Shown one piece after another: positions 40,704-49,223 of a stretch of 64,000 bases of DNA (the first letter of the stretch is position 1; each line of letters opens with the position of its first letter). Where the stretch lies: NCBI RefSeq assembly GCF_024701975.1, contig NZ_JANLNM010000006.1, forward strand, positions 372,001 through 436,000. Reading direction: 5' to 3'. The position numbers and the translations under genes were made by a program. Origin of the DNA: Variovorax sp. ZS18.2.2 (GTDB lineage Bacteria > Pseudomonadota > Gammaproteobacteria > Burkholderiales > Burkholderiaceae_C). Under the pieces are notes generated by a model that did no database searches, was not told where the DNA came from, and saw only the letters and a list, made by a program, of their open reading frames with translations.

Positions 40704-43700
40704 ATGAATGCCCCGCTGCCCGAGCACATTCGCCGCGCGCTAGAGACCGTCACGCTCGACGACAAATACTCCCTCGACTACGGCCGCGCGTTCATGAGCG
40801 GCGTGCAAGCCCTCGTGAAGCTGCCCATGCTGCAGCAACTGCGCGACAAGCAGGCCGGCAAGAACACCGCCGGCTTCATCAGCGGCTACCGCGGCTCCCC
40901 GCTCGGCGGCTACGACCAGGCGCTGTGGAAGGCCAGCAAGTTCCTCAAGGAACAGAACATCGTCTTCCAGCCGGGCGTGAACGAAGAACTTGCCGCCACT
41001 GCGCTATGGGGCACCCAGCAACTGGGCTTTTCACCCGCCGGCACCAACAAGTTCGACGGCGTCTTCGGCATCTGGTACGGCAAGGGCCCGGGCGTGGACC
41101 GCTGCTCCGACGTCTTCAAGCACGCCAACATGGCGGGCACCACCGAATTCGGCGGCGTGATCGCGGTGGCGGGCGACGACCACATCTCCAAGAGCTCCAC
41201 CGCCGCCCACCAGAGCGACCACATCTTCAAGGCCTGCGGCACGCCGGTGTTCTTTCCGACCAGCGTGCAGGAAATCCTGGACCTGGGCATCCACGCCTTC
41301 GCGCTGAGCCGCTTCTCGGGCGTGTGGTCGGGCATGAAGACGATCCAGGAGATCGTCGAGTCGAGCGCCACGGCCATGATCGACCCTGAGCGTGTCGAGA
41401 TCGTCATTCCCACCGACTTCGAAATGCCGCCCGGCGGCCTGCACATCCGCTGGCCCGACCATGCGCTGGAGCAGGAAGCCCGGCTCATGCACTACAAGTG
41501 GTACGCCGCGCTCGCCTACATCCGCGCCAACCGCCTGAACCACAACGTCATTCAAGGCCCGAACGACCGTTTCGGCATCATGGCCAGCGGCAAGGCCTTC
41601 AACGACACGCGCCAGGCGCTGCTCGACCTGGGGCTCGATGACGCGGCCTGCCGCCAGCTCGGCATCCGCCTGCACAAGGTGGGCGTGGTGTGGCCTCTGG
41701 AAGCGCAGCTCACGCGCGAATTCGCCACGGGCCTGCAGGAGATCCTGGTGGTCGAGGAGAAGCGCCAGGTCATCGAATACCAGCTCAAGGAAGAGCTCTA
41801 CAACTGGCGCTCGGATGTGCGGCCCAACGTGGTCGGCAAGTTCGACGAGGGCGAGGTGCATGCGGCCGAGGGTTACTCGGGCGGCGAATGGTCGGTGCCG
41901 AACCCGACCTCGCACACGCTGCTGCGCGCCAACGCCGACCTGAACCCCGCGATGATCGCCAAGGCGATCGCGCTGCGCCTGAAGAAGACGGGCCTGCTGG
42001 CCGCGGCCGGCGCCGACATGACCGCGCGCATCGACGCGCAGCTCGCCATCCTCGAAGCCAAGGAGCGTTCGATGGTGGTGCAGCAGGCCTCCACCAGCGT
42101 GGCCGACGCCACGCGCCAGCCGTGGTTCTGCTCGGGCTGCCCGCACAACACCAGCACCGTGGTGCCCGAAGGCTCGCGCGCGATGGGCGGCATCGGCTGC
42201 CACTTCATGGCGACCTGGATGGACCGCTCCACCATCGGCTTCACGCAGATGGGCGGCGAGGGCGTGCCATGGGTGGGCCAGCAGCCCTTCACGACCGACC
42301 AGCACATCTTCGCGAACCTGGGCGACGGCACGTACTTCCACAGCGGCCTGCTCGCGATTCGCCAGAGCATCGCGGCCGGCGTGAACATCACCTACAAGAT
42401 CCTCTACAACGACGCGGTCGCGATGACCGGCGGCCAGCAGGTCGGCGAGCGCCCCGAAGGCCACTCGGTGTTGCAGATTGCCGAGAGCCTGCATGCCGAG
42501 GGCGCGAAGAAGGTCGTGATCGTCACGGACGAGCCCGAGAAGTACGAGGGCGTCTCGATTCCGGGCGACCACGTGCAGGTGAAGCACCGCGACCTGCTCG
42601 ACGAGATCCAGCGCGAGTTCCGCGCGATGCCCGGCACCACGGCCATCATCTATGACCAGACCTGCGCGACCGAGAAGCGCCGCCGCCGCAAGCGGGGCAC
42701 GGCCGTCGATCCGGCCAAGCGCGTGGTCATCAACGAGCTGGTCTGCGAAGGCTGCGGCGACTGCAGCGTGCAGAGCAATTGCCTGAGCGTAGAACCGCTG
42801 GAGACCGAATTCGGCCGCAAGCGCACCATCAACCAGAGCAGCTGCAACAAGGACATGAGCTGCCTGAAGGGCTTCTGCCCGAGCTTCGTGACGGTCGAGG
42901 GCGGCCAGCTCAAGAAGAAGAGCAAGAGCAAGGGCGCGACGCCGGCCGAATTCGGCCTGCTGCCGGAGCCCGTGATTCCGTCGCTGGCCGGCGGCAAGGT
43001 CTGGGGCGTGGTGGTGGCGGGCGTCGGTGGCACCGGCGTCATCACCATCGGCCAGCTGCTCGGCATGGCCGCGCACATCGAGGCCAAGGGCATCGTCACG
43101 CAGGACGCGGCGGGCCTGGCGCAAAAGGGCGGCGCCACCTGGAGCCACGTGCTCATCGGCGACACGCAGGACGACATCCGCACCACGCGCGTGGGCACCG
43201 CGGCCGCCGATCTGATCCTGGCCTGCGATCCGCTGGTCACCGTCAACGGCGAAACCATGGCGCGCATGCGCGAAGGGCGCACGCACGTGGCGCTCAACAG
43301 CCACAGCTCGCCGACGGCCGCCTTCGTGCGCAACGCCAACTGGCAGAACCCCGAAGACGCCTGCGCCGCCGAGATCGCGCGCGCCGTGGGCATCGTCGGC
43401 ATCGGCACCTTCGACGCCGACGCGGCCGCCACCACGCTGATGGGCGACAGCATCTACGTCAACCCGATGATCCTGGGCTACGCCTGGCAAAAGGGCTGGT
43501 TGCCGCTGGCGCACGAGTCGCTGATGCGCGCCATCGAGCTCAATGCCGTGGCCATCGAGAACAACAAGACCGCGTTCGAATGGGGCCGCCAGGCTGCGGT
43601 TCGCCCCGAGGAGCTGCAAAAGCGCGTGCGCCCGGGCCAGGTCATCGAGTTCAAGAAGCGCGAGACCGTCGAGGGCCTGGTGGCACGCCGCGCCGAGTTC

Positions 43701-44315
43701 CTGACCGGCTACCAGAACGCCGCCTACGCCGAGGAATACAAGCAGTTCGTGGCGAAGGTGCAGCAGTCGGAATCGTCGCTGCCGGGCAAGACGGCGCTCA
43801 CCGAGACGGTGGCGCGCTACCTGTTCAAGTTGATGGCGTACAAGGACGAGTACGAAGTCGCGCGCCTGCACACCGACCGTTCGTTCCTTGACCGCGTCGA
43901 AGGCATGTTCGAGGGCGACTACAAGCTCAACTACCACCTCGCCCCGCCGATCATTGCGAAGAAGAACGCCAAGGGCCAGCTGCAGAAGCAGAAGTTCGGC
44001 CCCTGGATGCTCACGGGCTTCCGCTTCCTCGCGAAGCTCAAGGGCCTGCGCGGCACGGCGCTCGACATCTTCGGCCGCACCGAAGAACGCAAGACCGAGC
44101 GCGCACTGATCGCCGAGTACCGCGCGAGCATCGACGAGGTGATCGGCGCCCTGCGTGCCGACAACCACGCGCTGGCGCTGGAGATCGCGAGCCTGCCCGA
44201 GCAGATCCGCGGCTACGGGCATGTGAAGGATCGCAACCTCGTGGCGGCCCGCACGCGCTGGAGCGAGTTGATGGCCAAGTGGCGTAATCCGCAGGGGCAG
44301 CGCGCGGCGGCCTGA
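40704..44315 (+). CDS. Fused indolepyruvate:ferredoxin oxidoreductase (IorAB type)
   Basis: 1203 residues combining the alpha and beta chains of archaeal Ior. The N-terminal pyruvate:ferredoxin-oxidoreductase-like domain has GYRGSPLGGYD; the thiamine diphosphate domain follows (MGGEGVPWVGQQPF, GDGTYFHSG, NDAVAMTGGQ). A [4Fe-4S] motif CEGCGDCSVQSNC and further Cys in CNKDMSCLKGFCP lie near residues 675-730, then the gamma-type domain GVVVAGVGGTGVITIGQLLG. It oxidatively decarboxylates aryl or branched 2-oxoacids to acyl-CoA, giving aromatic amino-acid breakdown. Its stop abuts the stop of the convergent nuclease gene. Confidence 0.92.
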   Translation: MNAPLPEHIRRALETVTLDDKYSLDYGRAFMSGVQALVKLPMLQQLRDKQAGKNTAGFISGYRGSPLGGYDQALWKASKFLKEQNIVFQPGVNEELAATALWGTQQLGFSPAGTNKFDGVFGIWYGKGPGVDRCSDVFKHANMAGTTEFGGVIAVAGDDHISKSSTAAHQSDHIFKACGTPVFFPTSVQEILDLGIHAFALSRFSGVWSGMKTIQEIVESSATAMIDPERVEIVIPTDFEMPPGGLHIRWPDHALEQEARLMHYKWYAALAYIRANRLNHNVIQGPNDRFGIMASGKAFNDTRQALLDLGLDDAACRQLGIRLHKVGVVWPLEAQLTREFATGLQEILVVEEKRQVIEYQLKEELYNWRSDVRPNVVGKFDEGEVHAAEGYSGGEWSVPNPTSHTLLRANADLNPAMIAKAIALRLKKTGLLAAAGADMTARIDAQLAILEAKERSMVVQQASTSVADATRQPWFCSGCPHNTSTVVPEGSRAMGGIGCHFMATWMDRSTIGFTQMGGEGVPWVGQQPFTTDQHIFANLGDGTYFHSGLLAIRQSIAAGVNITYKILYNDAVAMTGGQQVGERPEGHSVLQIAESLHAEGAKKVVIVTDEPEKYEGVSIPGDHVQVKHRDLLDEIQREFRAMPGTTAIIYDQTCATEKRRRRKRGTAVDPAKRVVINELVCEGCGDCSVQSNCLSVEPLETEFGRKRTINQSSCNKDMSCLKGFCPSFVTVEGGQLKKKSKSKGATPAEFGLLPEPVIPSLAGGKVWGVVVAGVGGTGVITIGQLLGMAAHIEAKGIVTQDAAGLAQKGGATWSHVLIGDTQDDIRTTRVGTAAADLILACDPLVTVNGETMARMREGRTHVALNSHSSPTAAFVRNANWQNPEDACAAEIARAVGIVGIGTFDADAAATTLMGDSIYVNPMILGYAWQKGWLPLAHESLMRAIELNAVAIENNKTAFEWGRQAAVRPEELQKRVRPGQVIEFKKRETVEGLVARRAEFLTGYQNAAYAEEYKQFVAKVQQSESSLPGKTALTETVARYLFKLMAYKDEYEVARLHTDRSFLDRVEGMFEGDYKLNYHLAPPIIAKKNAKGQLQKQKFGPWMLTGFRFLAKLKGLRGTALDIFGRTEERKTERALIAEYRASIDEVIGALRADNHALALEIASLPEQIRGYGHVKDRNLVAARTRWSELMAKWRNPQGQRAAA

Positions 44316-45407
44316 TCAGTCGGTGCTGCCGCTCTCGAGCCGGCTGTTCAGCCGGGCTCGGGCGGCCATCAGGGCGCCGTGGATCTTCTGTTCGAACACT
44401 TCGCGTGGCGGCAGGACGGTGAGGTACTCCGCCACGTGGATACCTGACCTGTCCAGCTCCAGCAGCTCGATCTGCTCCTGCTTCTTGCCGGTGCAAAGGA
44501 TGATGCCCAATGGCGGCGCATCGCCCGGTTCCTGGTCGTGGCGAGCGAGCCATCGCAGGTACAGCTCCATCTGGCCTTTGTACTCGGCGCGGAATTCGCC
44601 AAGCTTCAGCTCGATCGCCACCAGTCGGCGCAGCTTGCGGTTGTAGAACAACAGGTCGATATAGAAATCGTCGTTATCGAGCTGGATGCGGCGCTGGCGG
44701 GCCACAAAGCTGAAACCGGCGCCAAGTTCGAGCAGAAAGGCCTCCAGCTCGCGCAAGATGGCGTCTTCGAGGTCCTTCTCCAGGTGGCGATCCTGCAAGC
44801 CCAGGAAATCGAGCACGTAGGGATCTTTCAGCAGCAAGGCCGGCTCGGCAGGGTTCTGGTTCTTCAACTCGCCGAGTTCCTGGCGGATCAACGCCTCGGG
44901 CTGGCGCGAAAGTGCGGTTCGCTCATAGAGCAGCGAGCCGACGCGCTCACGCAGCGTGCGGACGCTCCACCCTTCCAATTGGCACATCTGCGCGTAGAAG
45001 TCGCGGGCCAGCGGATCCTTGACCGGCAGCAGCGCCAGAAAGTGCGTCCAGCTCAAATGTCGCATCAGCGGTACGACAATTTCCTCGGATGGGAACACCT
45101 CGGCGAACTGCACCATGCGCCGGAGGTTTTTCTCCTCGAAGCCGCGCCCGTAGTCGCTTGCCAATTGTCGCGACAGCGATACGACAATTTCCTCTCCGTA
45201 GCCGGCGCGCCGGCCGCCCAGCACTTCGGTGCGGATGCGTTGGCCGATGTGCCAATACAGGAGCGTCAGGCCTGCGTTCACCGCCGCTGCGGCTGTCTGC
45301 CGGGCCTGCTCGATCAACTGGCGCAGGTCTGTCAGGAGCAGGTCGGAGCCGCCCCTGTGAAGGGCGGCGGGGGCATCGGCTGTCGTCAAGCTGTTGCGCT
45401 TGCTCAT
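44316..45407 (-). CDS. DUF1016 PDDEXK-type nuclease (YhcG family)
   Basis: 363 residues from the ATG at 45407, preceded by AAGGAG. The N-terminal DUF1016 helical part (LTLLYWHIGQRIRTEVL, RRMVQFAEVFP) is followed by the nuclease core FYIDLLFYNRKLRRLVAIEL then K, giving the D...ExK motif, and LGIILCTGKKQ. YhcG-type proteins occur beside restriction-modification and phage-defence genes and as singletons. Here it stands alone, and its GC is a little lower than its neighbours. Its stop codon abuts that of the oxidoreductase (TGATCA). Confidence 0.88.
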   Translation of the reverse strand: MSKRNSLTTADAPAALHRGGSDLLLTDLRQLIEQARQTAAAAVNAGLTLLYWHIGQRIRTEVLGGRRAGYGEEIVVSLSRQLASDYGRGFEEKNLRRMVQFAEVFPSEEIVVPLMRHLSWTHFLALLPVKDPLARDFYAQMCQLEGWSVRTLRERVGSLLYERTALSRQPEALIRQELGELKNQNPAEPALLLKDPYVLDFLGLQDRHLEKDLEDAILRELEAFLLELGAGFSFVARQRRIQLDNDDFYIDLLFYNRKLRRLVAIELKLGEFRAEYKGQMELYLRWLARHDQEPGDAPPLGIILCTGKKQEQIELLELDRSGIHVAEYLTVLPPREVFEQKIHGALMAARARLNSRLESGSTD

Positions 45408-45436
45408 GGGTTCTCCTTGCTTTGCGCGTGTGGTGC

Positions 45437-45455
45437 GGGGCGGGGCGGGGCGGGG
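45437..45455 (+). promoter_or_regulatory. Perfect four-run G-quadruplex motif in the nuclease leader
   Basis: Four GGGG runs are each separated by a single C (45437-45440, 45442-45445, 45447-45450, 45452-45455). This matches the strictest G4 definition with one-base loops. It lies 30-48 bp upstream of the DUF1016 start on the opposite strand, so the nuclease mRNA would carry the C-rich complement while the DNA template could fold. It may also simply be a slipped tandem repeat. Confidence 0.6.
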
Positions 45456-45783
45456 CGGAATTGTCCGGTTGCCGCAGGCGCGCCTCGCGCCTGCGGTGCC
45501 AGCCAGTCTGAAAAGAGCAGCGAATGCGGCATTACTTGCAATAGGAGCTATCAAAAGCGTAGCGCCCGCAGTGCATGGAGTCTCCTGAAAGCCCCGTGCG
45601 ACGCGCCGGGTTAGGGCTCCGAAGGGCGCCGTGCCCCGAATACAATGCCCGGTGCTGTGCGGTGGCCAAGCCCCGCCGAGCTTTGATTTGCGGCCGGTTT
45701 TTCCCGCGACCGCTCAGAGATGGAATGGCAGGCCCGGCCCGCGCTCCTCTCGCTTTCTTCTCTTCCCTCTGTTGGAGACTCTC
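45456..45783. other. Noncoding divergent promoter region between nuclease gene and yajC
   Basis: About 330 bp without a convincing gene; the short frames here lack domains. It holds TTGCAATAGGAGCTATCAAA near 45536, similar to short repeats I recall from Comamonadaceae, and then a GC-rich stretch leading to the yajC ribosome site GGAG at 45774. No queA or tgt gene, the usual yajC neighbours, is present before it. Confidence 0.45.
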
Positions 45784-46116
45784 TTGTTCATTTCCTCTGC
45801 TTTCGCCCAGACCGCGCCCGCAGCCGCCGGCGGCGGCGACATGTTGTCTTCCCTCGGCAGCATGCTGCCGCTGGTGCTGATGTTCGTGGTGCTGTATTTC
45901 GTCATGATCCGCCCGCAAATGAAGCGCCAGAAGGAAGCCCGCGCCATGATCGAAGCCCTGGCCAAGGGTGACGAAGTCGCAACGGCCGGCGGCGTGCTCG
46001 GCAAGATCACCTCGATCGGCGACCAGTACCTCGGCCTCGAGATCGCCAACGGCATCGAGGTCAAGATCCAGCGCAGCGCCGTGGTGCAGGTCCTGCCCAA
46101 GGGCGCCGTCAAATAA
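45784..46116 (+). CDS. yajC: Preprotein translocase accessory subunit YajC
   Basis: 110 residues from a TTG at 45784, chosen because GGAG lies seven bases upstream and the protein then begins FISSAFAQTAPAAAGG as in relatives; the frame extends further upstream without homology. One membrane helix (MLPLVLMFVVLYFVMIRPQ) precedes a small cytoplasmic domain (ALAKGDEVATAGGVLGKI). It joins SecDF in the holo-translocon. secD follows at 46196. Confidence 0.9.
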   Translation: MFISSAFAQTAPAAAGGGDMLSSLGSMLPLVLMFVVLYFVMIRPQMKRQKEARAMIEALAKGDEVATAGGVLGKITSIGDQYLGLEIANGIEVKIQRSAVVQVLPKGAVK

Positions 46117-46195
46117 AAGCGTGAGCTGATCCTTGCGCTTTGCGGCGCAGGGCCCCAATTCACGCCGTGTCCCGTTTCTTGAAAAGCGCTTTCTC

Positions 46196-48097
46196 ATGAA
46201 CCGTTACCCGGTCTGGAAGTACACGATCATCGTGATCGTGCTGCTCGTGGGGCTCGTCTACGCCCTGCCCAATTTCTTCGGCGAGTCGCCTGCGGTGCAG
46301 GTGTCGGCGGCCAAGTCCACCATCAAGATCGATGCGTCGACGCAGGCCCGGGTCGAGGGCGTGCTCAAGGCGGCGGGCCTCGCGCCCGACCTGCTGACGC
46401 TCGAGCCGACCGCCGTGCGGGCGCGCTTTGTCAGCACCGACGACCAGATCAAGGCGCGCGACGCACTGCAACAGGCCCTGGTGCCGAACGCAGACGAAGC
46501 CTCCTATGTGGTGGCGCTGAACCTCGTGTCGCGCTCGCCCCACTGGCTGACGGCGCTGCATGCCTTCCCGATGTACCTGGGCCTCGACCTTCGCGGCGGG
46601 GTCGACTTCCTGCTGCAGGTGGACATGCGCGGCGTGCTGGACAAGAAGGCCGAGTCCTTCGCCGGCGACATCCGCTCCGCCCTGCGCGACAAGAAGGTGC
46701 GCGGCAGCGCGGTGAACCGCAACGGCCAGACCGTCGAGATCACGCTGCGCGATGCCGACAGCCTGGAGATCGCCCGGCGCCTGATCCAGGACCAGATGCC
46801 CGACCTGAGCACCGTCGAGAGCCAGCAGGGCACCGAGTCGCGCATCGTGGCGAGCATCAAGCCCGAAGCCGCGCGCCGCTTCCAGGACGCGGCGCTCAAG
46901 CAGAACGTGACGACGCTGCACAACCGGATCAACGAACTCGGCGTGGCCGAACCGGTGATCCAGCAGCAGGGCATCGACCGCATCGTCGTGCAGCTGCCCG
47001 GCATGCAGGATCCGGCCCAGGCCAAGACCATCATCGGCCGCACCGCCACGCTCGAAATGCGCCTGGTGGACGAAAGCGCCGAAGGCCGCGCGGCCGAACA
47101 GGGCACGGGGCCGGTGCCGTTCGGCTCCGAGAAATTCCTCGACCGCGGCGGCCGTGCCGTGATCGTGAAGAAGCAGGTGCTGGTCACCGGCGAAAACCTC
47201 ACCGACGCGCAGCCCGGCTTCGAGCAGCAGACCAACCAGCCCAAGGTCGACCTGACGATGGACTCGAAGGGCGGCAGCATCATGCGGCAGGTCAGCATCG
47301 AGAACTACAGGAAGCGCATGGCCATGCTGATCTTCGAGAAGGGCAAGGGCGAAGTGCTCACCGCTCCCTCGATCAACGGCGAACTGGGCAACCGCTTCCA
47401 GGTGTCGGGCTCGATGACCGTGTCTGAAGCCAACGACCTCGCGCTGCTGCTGCGCGCCGGCTCGCTGGCCGCGCCGATGGAGATCATCCAGGAACGCACC
47501 ATCGGCCCGACGCAAGGCGCCGAGAACATCAAGAAGGGCTATGAAAGCGTGATGTACGGCTTCGCCGCGATCATGGTGTTCATGTGCCTCTACTACGCGC
47601 TGTTCGGCGTGTTCTCGTCGATCGCGCTGGCGGTCAACCTGATGCTGCTGGTGGCCATCCTCTCGATCCTGCAGGCCACGCTCACGCTGCCCGGCATTGC
47701 CGCGATGGCGCTGGCCATCGGCGTGGCCATCGACTCCAACGTGCTGATCAACGAGCGCGTGCGCGAAGAGTTGCGTAACGGGGCGTCGCCGCAGGCGGCG
47801 ATCCACGCGGGCTACGAGCGCGCCTGGGGCACGATTCTCGACTCCAACGTGACCACGCTGATCGCGGGCATCGCGCTGCTGGCCTTCGGCTCGGGTCCGG
47901 TGCGCGGCTTCGCGGTGGTGCACTGCATCGGCATCGTCACCTCGATGTTCTCGGCCGTGTTCTTCTCGCGCGGTCTGGTGAACTTCTGGTACGGGCAGAA
48001 GAAGAAGCTCAAGAGCGTGTCGATCGGCACGGTCTGGCGTCCGAAGACCGATGTCGCCGATGGCACCGATGCCGCAGCCGTGGCCGAAACCAAATAA
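46196..48097 (+). CDS. secD: Protein translocase subunit SecD
   Basis: 633 residues from the ATG at 46196 (MNRYPVWKYTIIVIVLLVG). One N-terminal helix, a large periplasmic P1 region with LGLDLRGGVDFLLQVD, and five C-terminal helices with IAAMALAIGVAIDSNVLI and NERVREEL carry the RND-like proton path. It uses the proton gradient to pull secreted proteins through SecYEG. It is in the yajC-secD-secF operon. Confidence 0.95.
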   Translation: MNRYPVWKYTIIVIVLLVGLVYALPNFFGESPAVQVSAAKSTIKIDASTQARVEGVLKAAGLAPDLLTLEPTAVRARFVSTDDQIKARDALQQALVPNADEASYVVALNLVSRSPHWLTALHAFPMYLGLDLRGGVDFLLQVDMRGVLDKKAESFAGDIRSALRDKKVRGSAVNRNGQTVEITLRDADSLEIARRLIQDQMPDLSTVESQQGTESRIVASIKPEAARRFQDAALKQNVTTLHNRINELGVAEPVIQQQGIDRIVVQLPGMQDPAQAKTIIGRTATLEMRLVDESAEGRAAEQGTGPVPFGSEKFLDRGGRAVIVKKQVLVTGENLTDAQPGFEQQTNQPKVDLTMDSKGGSIMRQVSIENYRKRMAMLIFEKGKGEVLTAPSINGELGNRFQVSGSMTVSEANDLALLLRAGSLAAPMEIIQERTIGPTQGAENIKKGYESVMYGFAAIMVFMCLYYALFGVFSSIALAVNLMLLVAILSILQATLTLPGIAAMALAIGVAIDSNVLINERVREELRNGASPQAAIHAGYERAWGTILDSNVTTLIAGIALLAFGSGPVRGFAVVHCIGIVTSMFSAVFFSRGLVNFWYGQKKKLKSVSIGTVWRPKTDVADGTDAAAVAETK

Positions 48098-48106
48098 GAG
48101 ACAGCC

Positions 48107-49066
48107 ATGGAATTCTTCCGGATCCACAAGACCATCCCGTTCATGCGCCACGCGCTGGTGCTGAACATCGTTTCCTTCGTCACCTTCGCGCTGGCGGTGT
48201 TCTTCCTGTTCCACCGCGGGCTGCACCTGTCGGTGGAGTTCACCGGCGGCACGGTGATGGAAGTGGCCTACAAGCAGTCGGCCGACGTCGGCAAGGTTCG
48301 CGAGGTCGTCGCCAAGCTGGGCTACCAGGAGGTGCAGGTGCAGAGCTTCGGCACCGCGGTGCAGATCCGCCTGCCGGTGGCCAAGGGCATGACCTCGACC
48401 CAGCAGAGCGACCAGGTGATGGGCGCCCTGAAGGCGGTCGAGCCGACGGTGGAACTGCGCAGCAATGAATTCGTCGGCCCGCAGGTGGGCGACGAGCTCA
48501 CCAGCAACGGCCTGAAGGCGCTCGCCATGGTGGTCGCGGGCATCATGATCTACCTGGCGTTTCGCTTCGAATGGAAGTTTGCGCTGGCTACCGTGCTGGC
48601 CAACCTGCACGACGTGGTGATCATCCTGGGCTTCTTCGCCTTCTTCCAGTGGGAGTTCTCGCTGGCGGTGCTGGCGGCGGTGCTGGCGGTGCTGGGCTAC
48701 TCGGTGAACGAATCGGTCGTGATCTTCGACCGTGTGCGGGAGAACTTCCGCCGCTACCGCAAGATGACGACGGCCGGAGTCATCGACAGCGCGATCACTT
48801 CGACCATCAGCCGCACGATCATCACCCACGGCTCCACGCAGCTGGTGGTGCTGTCGATGTTCTTCTTCGGCGGCCCGACCCTGCACTACTTCGCCCTGGC
48901 GCTGACCATCGGCATCTGCTTCGGCATCTACTCCTCGTGTTTTGTGGCAGCTGCCATCGCGATGTGGCTGGGCGTGAAGCGCGAAGACCTGATCAAGGGC
49001 GGCGGCCCGCCGACCAAGCGCGAAGGCGACGCCGAGGACGACCCGAACGCCGGCGCCGTCGTCTGA
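48107..49066 (+). CDS. secF: Protein translocase subunit SecF
   Basis: 319 residues, six predicted helices. LSVEFTGGTVMEV is the SecF P1 signature, and ALVLGYSVNESVVIFDRVRE-like sequence (VLGYSVNESVVIFDRVREN) is the conserved helix 4-5 region. It pairs with SecD to drive the late stage of export. It begins 9 bp after the secD stop. Confidence 0.95.
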   Translation: MEFFRIHKTIPFMRHALVLNIVSFVTFALAVFFLFHRGLHLSVEFTGGTVMEVAYKQSADVGKVREVVAKLGYQEVQVQSFGTAVQIRLPVAKGMTSTQQSDQVMGALKAVEPTVELRSNEFVGPQVGDELTSNGLKALAMVVAGIMIYLAFRFEWKFALATVLANLHDVVIILGFFAFFQWEFSLAVLAAVLAVLGYSVNESVVIFDRVRENFRRYRKMTTAGVIDSAITSTISRTIITHGSTQLVVLSMFFFGGPTLHYFALALTIGICFGIYSSCFVAAAIAMWLGVKREDLIKGGGPPTKREGDAEDDPNAGAVV

Positions 49067-49223
49067 CGGATACTTCAGGGTTCAACAAAAAAGCGGGCGG
49101 CACGGCCGCACCGCTGTTCGCATGCAACGCCGGGCACGCTCCGCACTTGTGCGGTGGCGCTTCCCGATGCAAGCTCGCGGGTGTTGCCGACGAACAGTTC
49201 CCCCTGGCCTTCCCGATCCTTCA

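Noticed and set aside
41031..44222. Long open frame antisense to the indolepyruvate oxidoreductase
   Set aside because: Composition is typical of a mirror frame of a high-GC3 gene and shows no motifs.
44316..45407. A restriction-modification or defence island around the DUF1016 gene
   Set aside because: Neighbours are metabolic and Sec genes; no methylase, helicase or integrase is seen.
49067..49223. Terminator after secF
   Set aside because: The GC-rich arms near 49092-49115 contain mismatches and no T-run follows.
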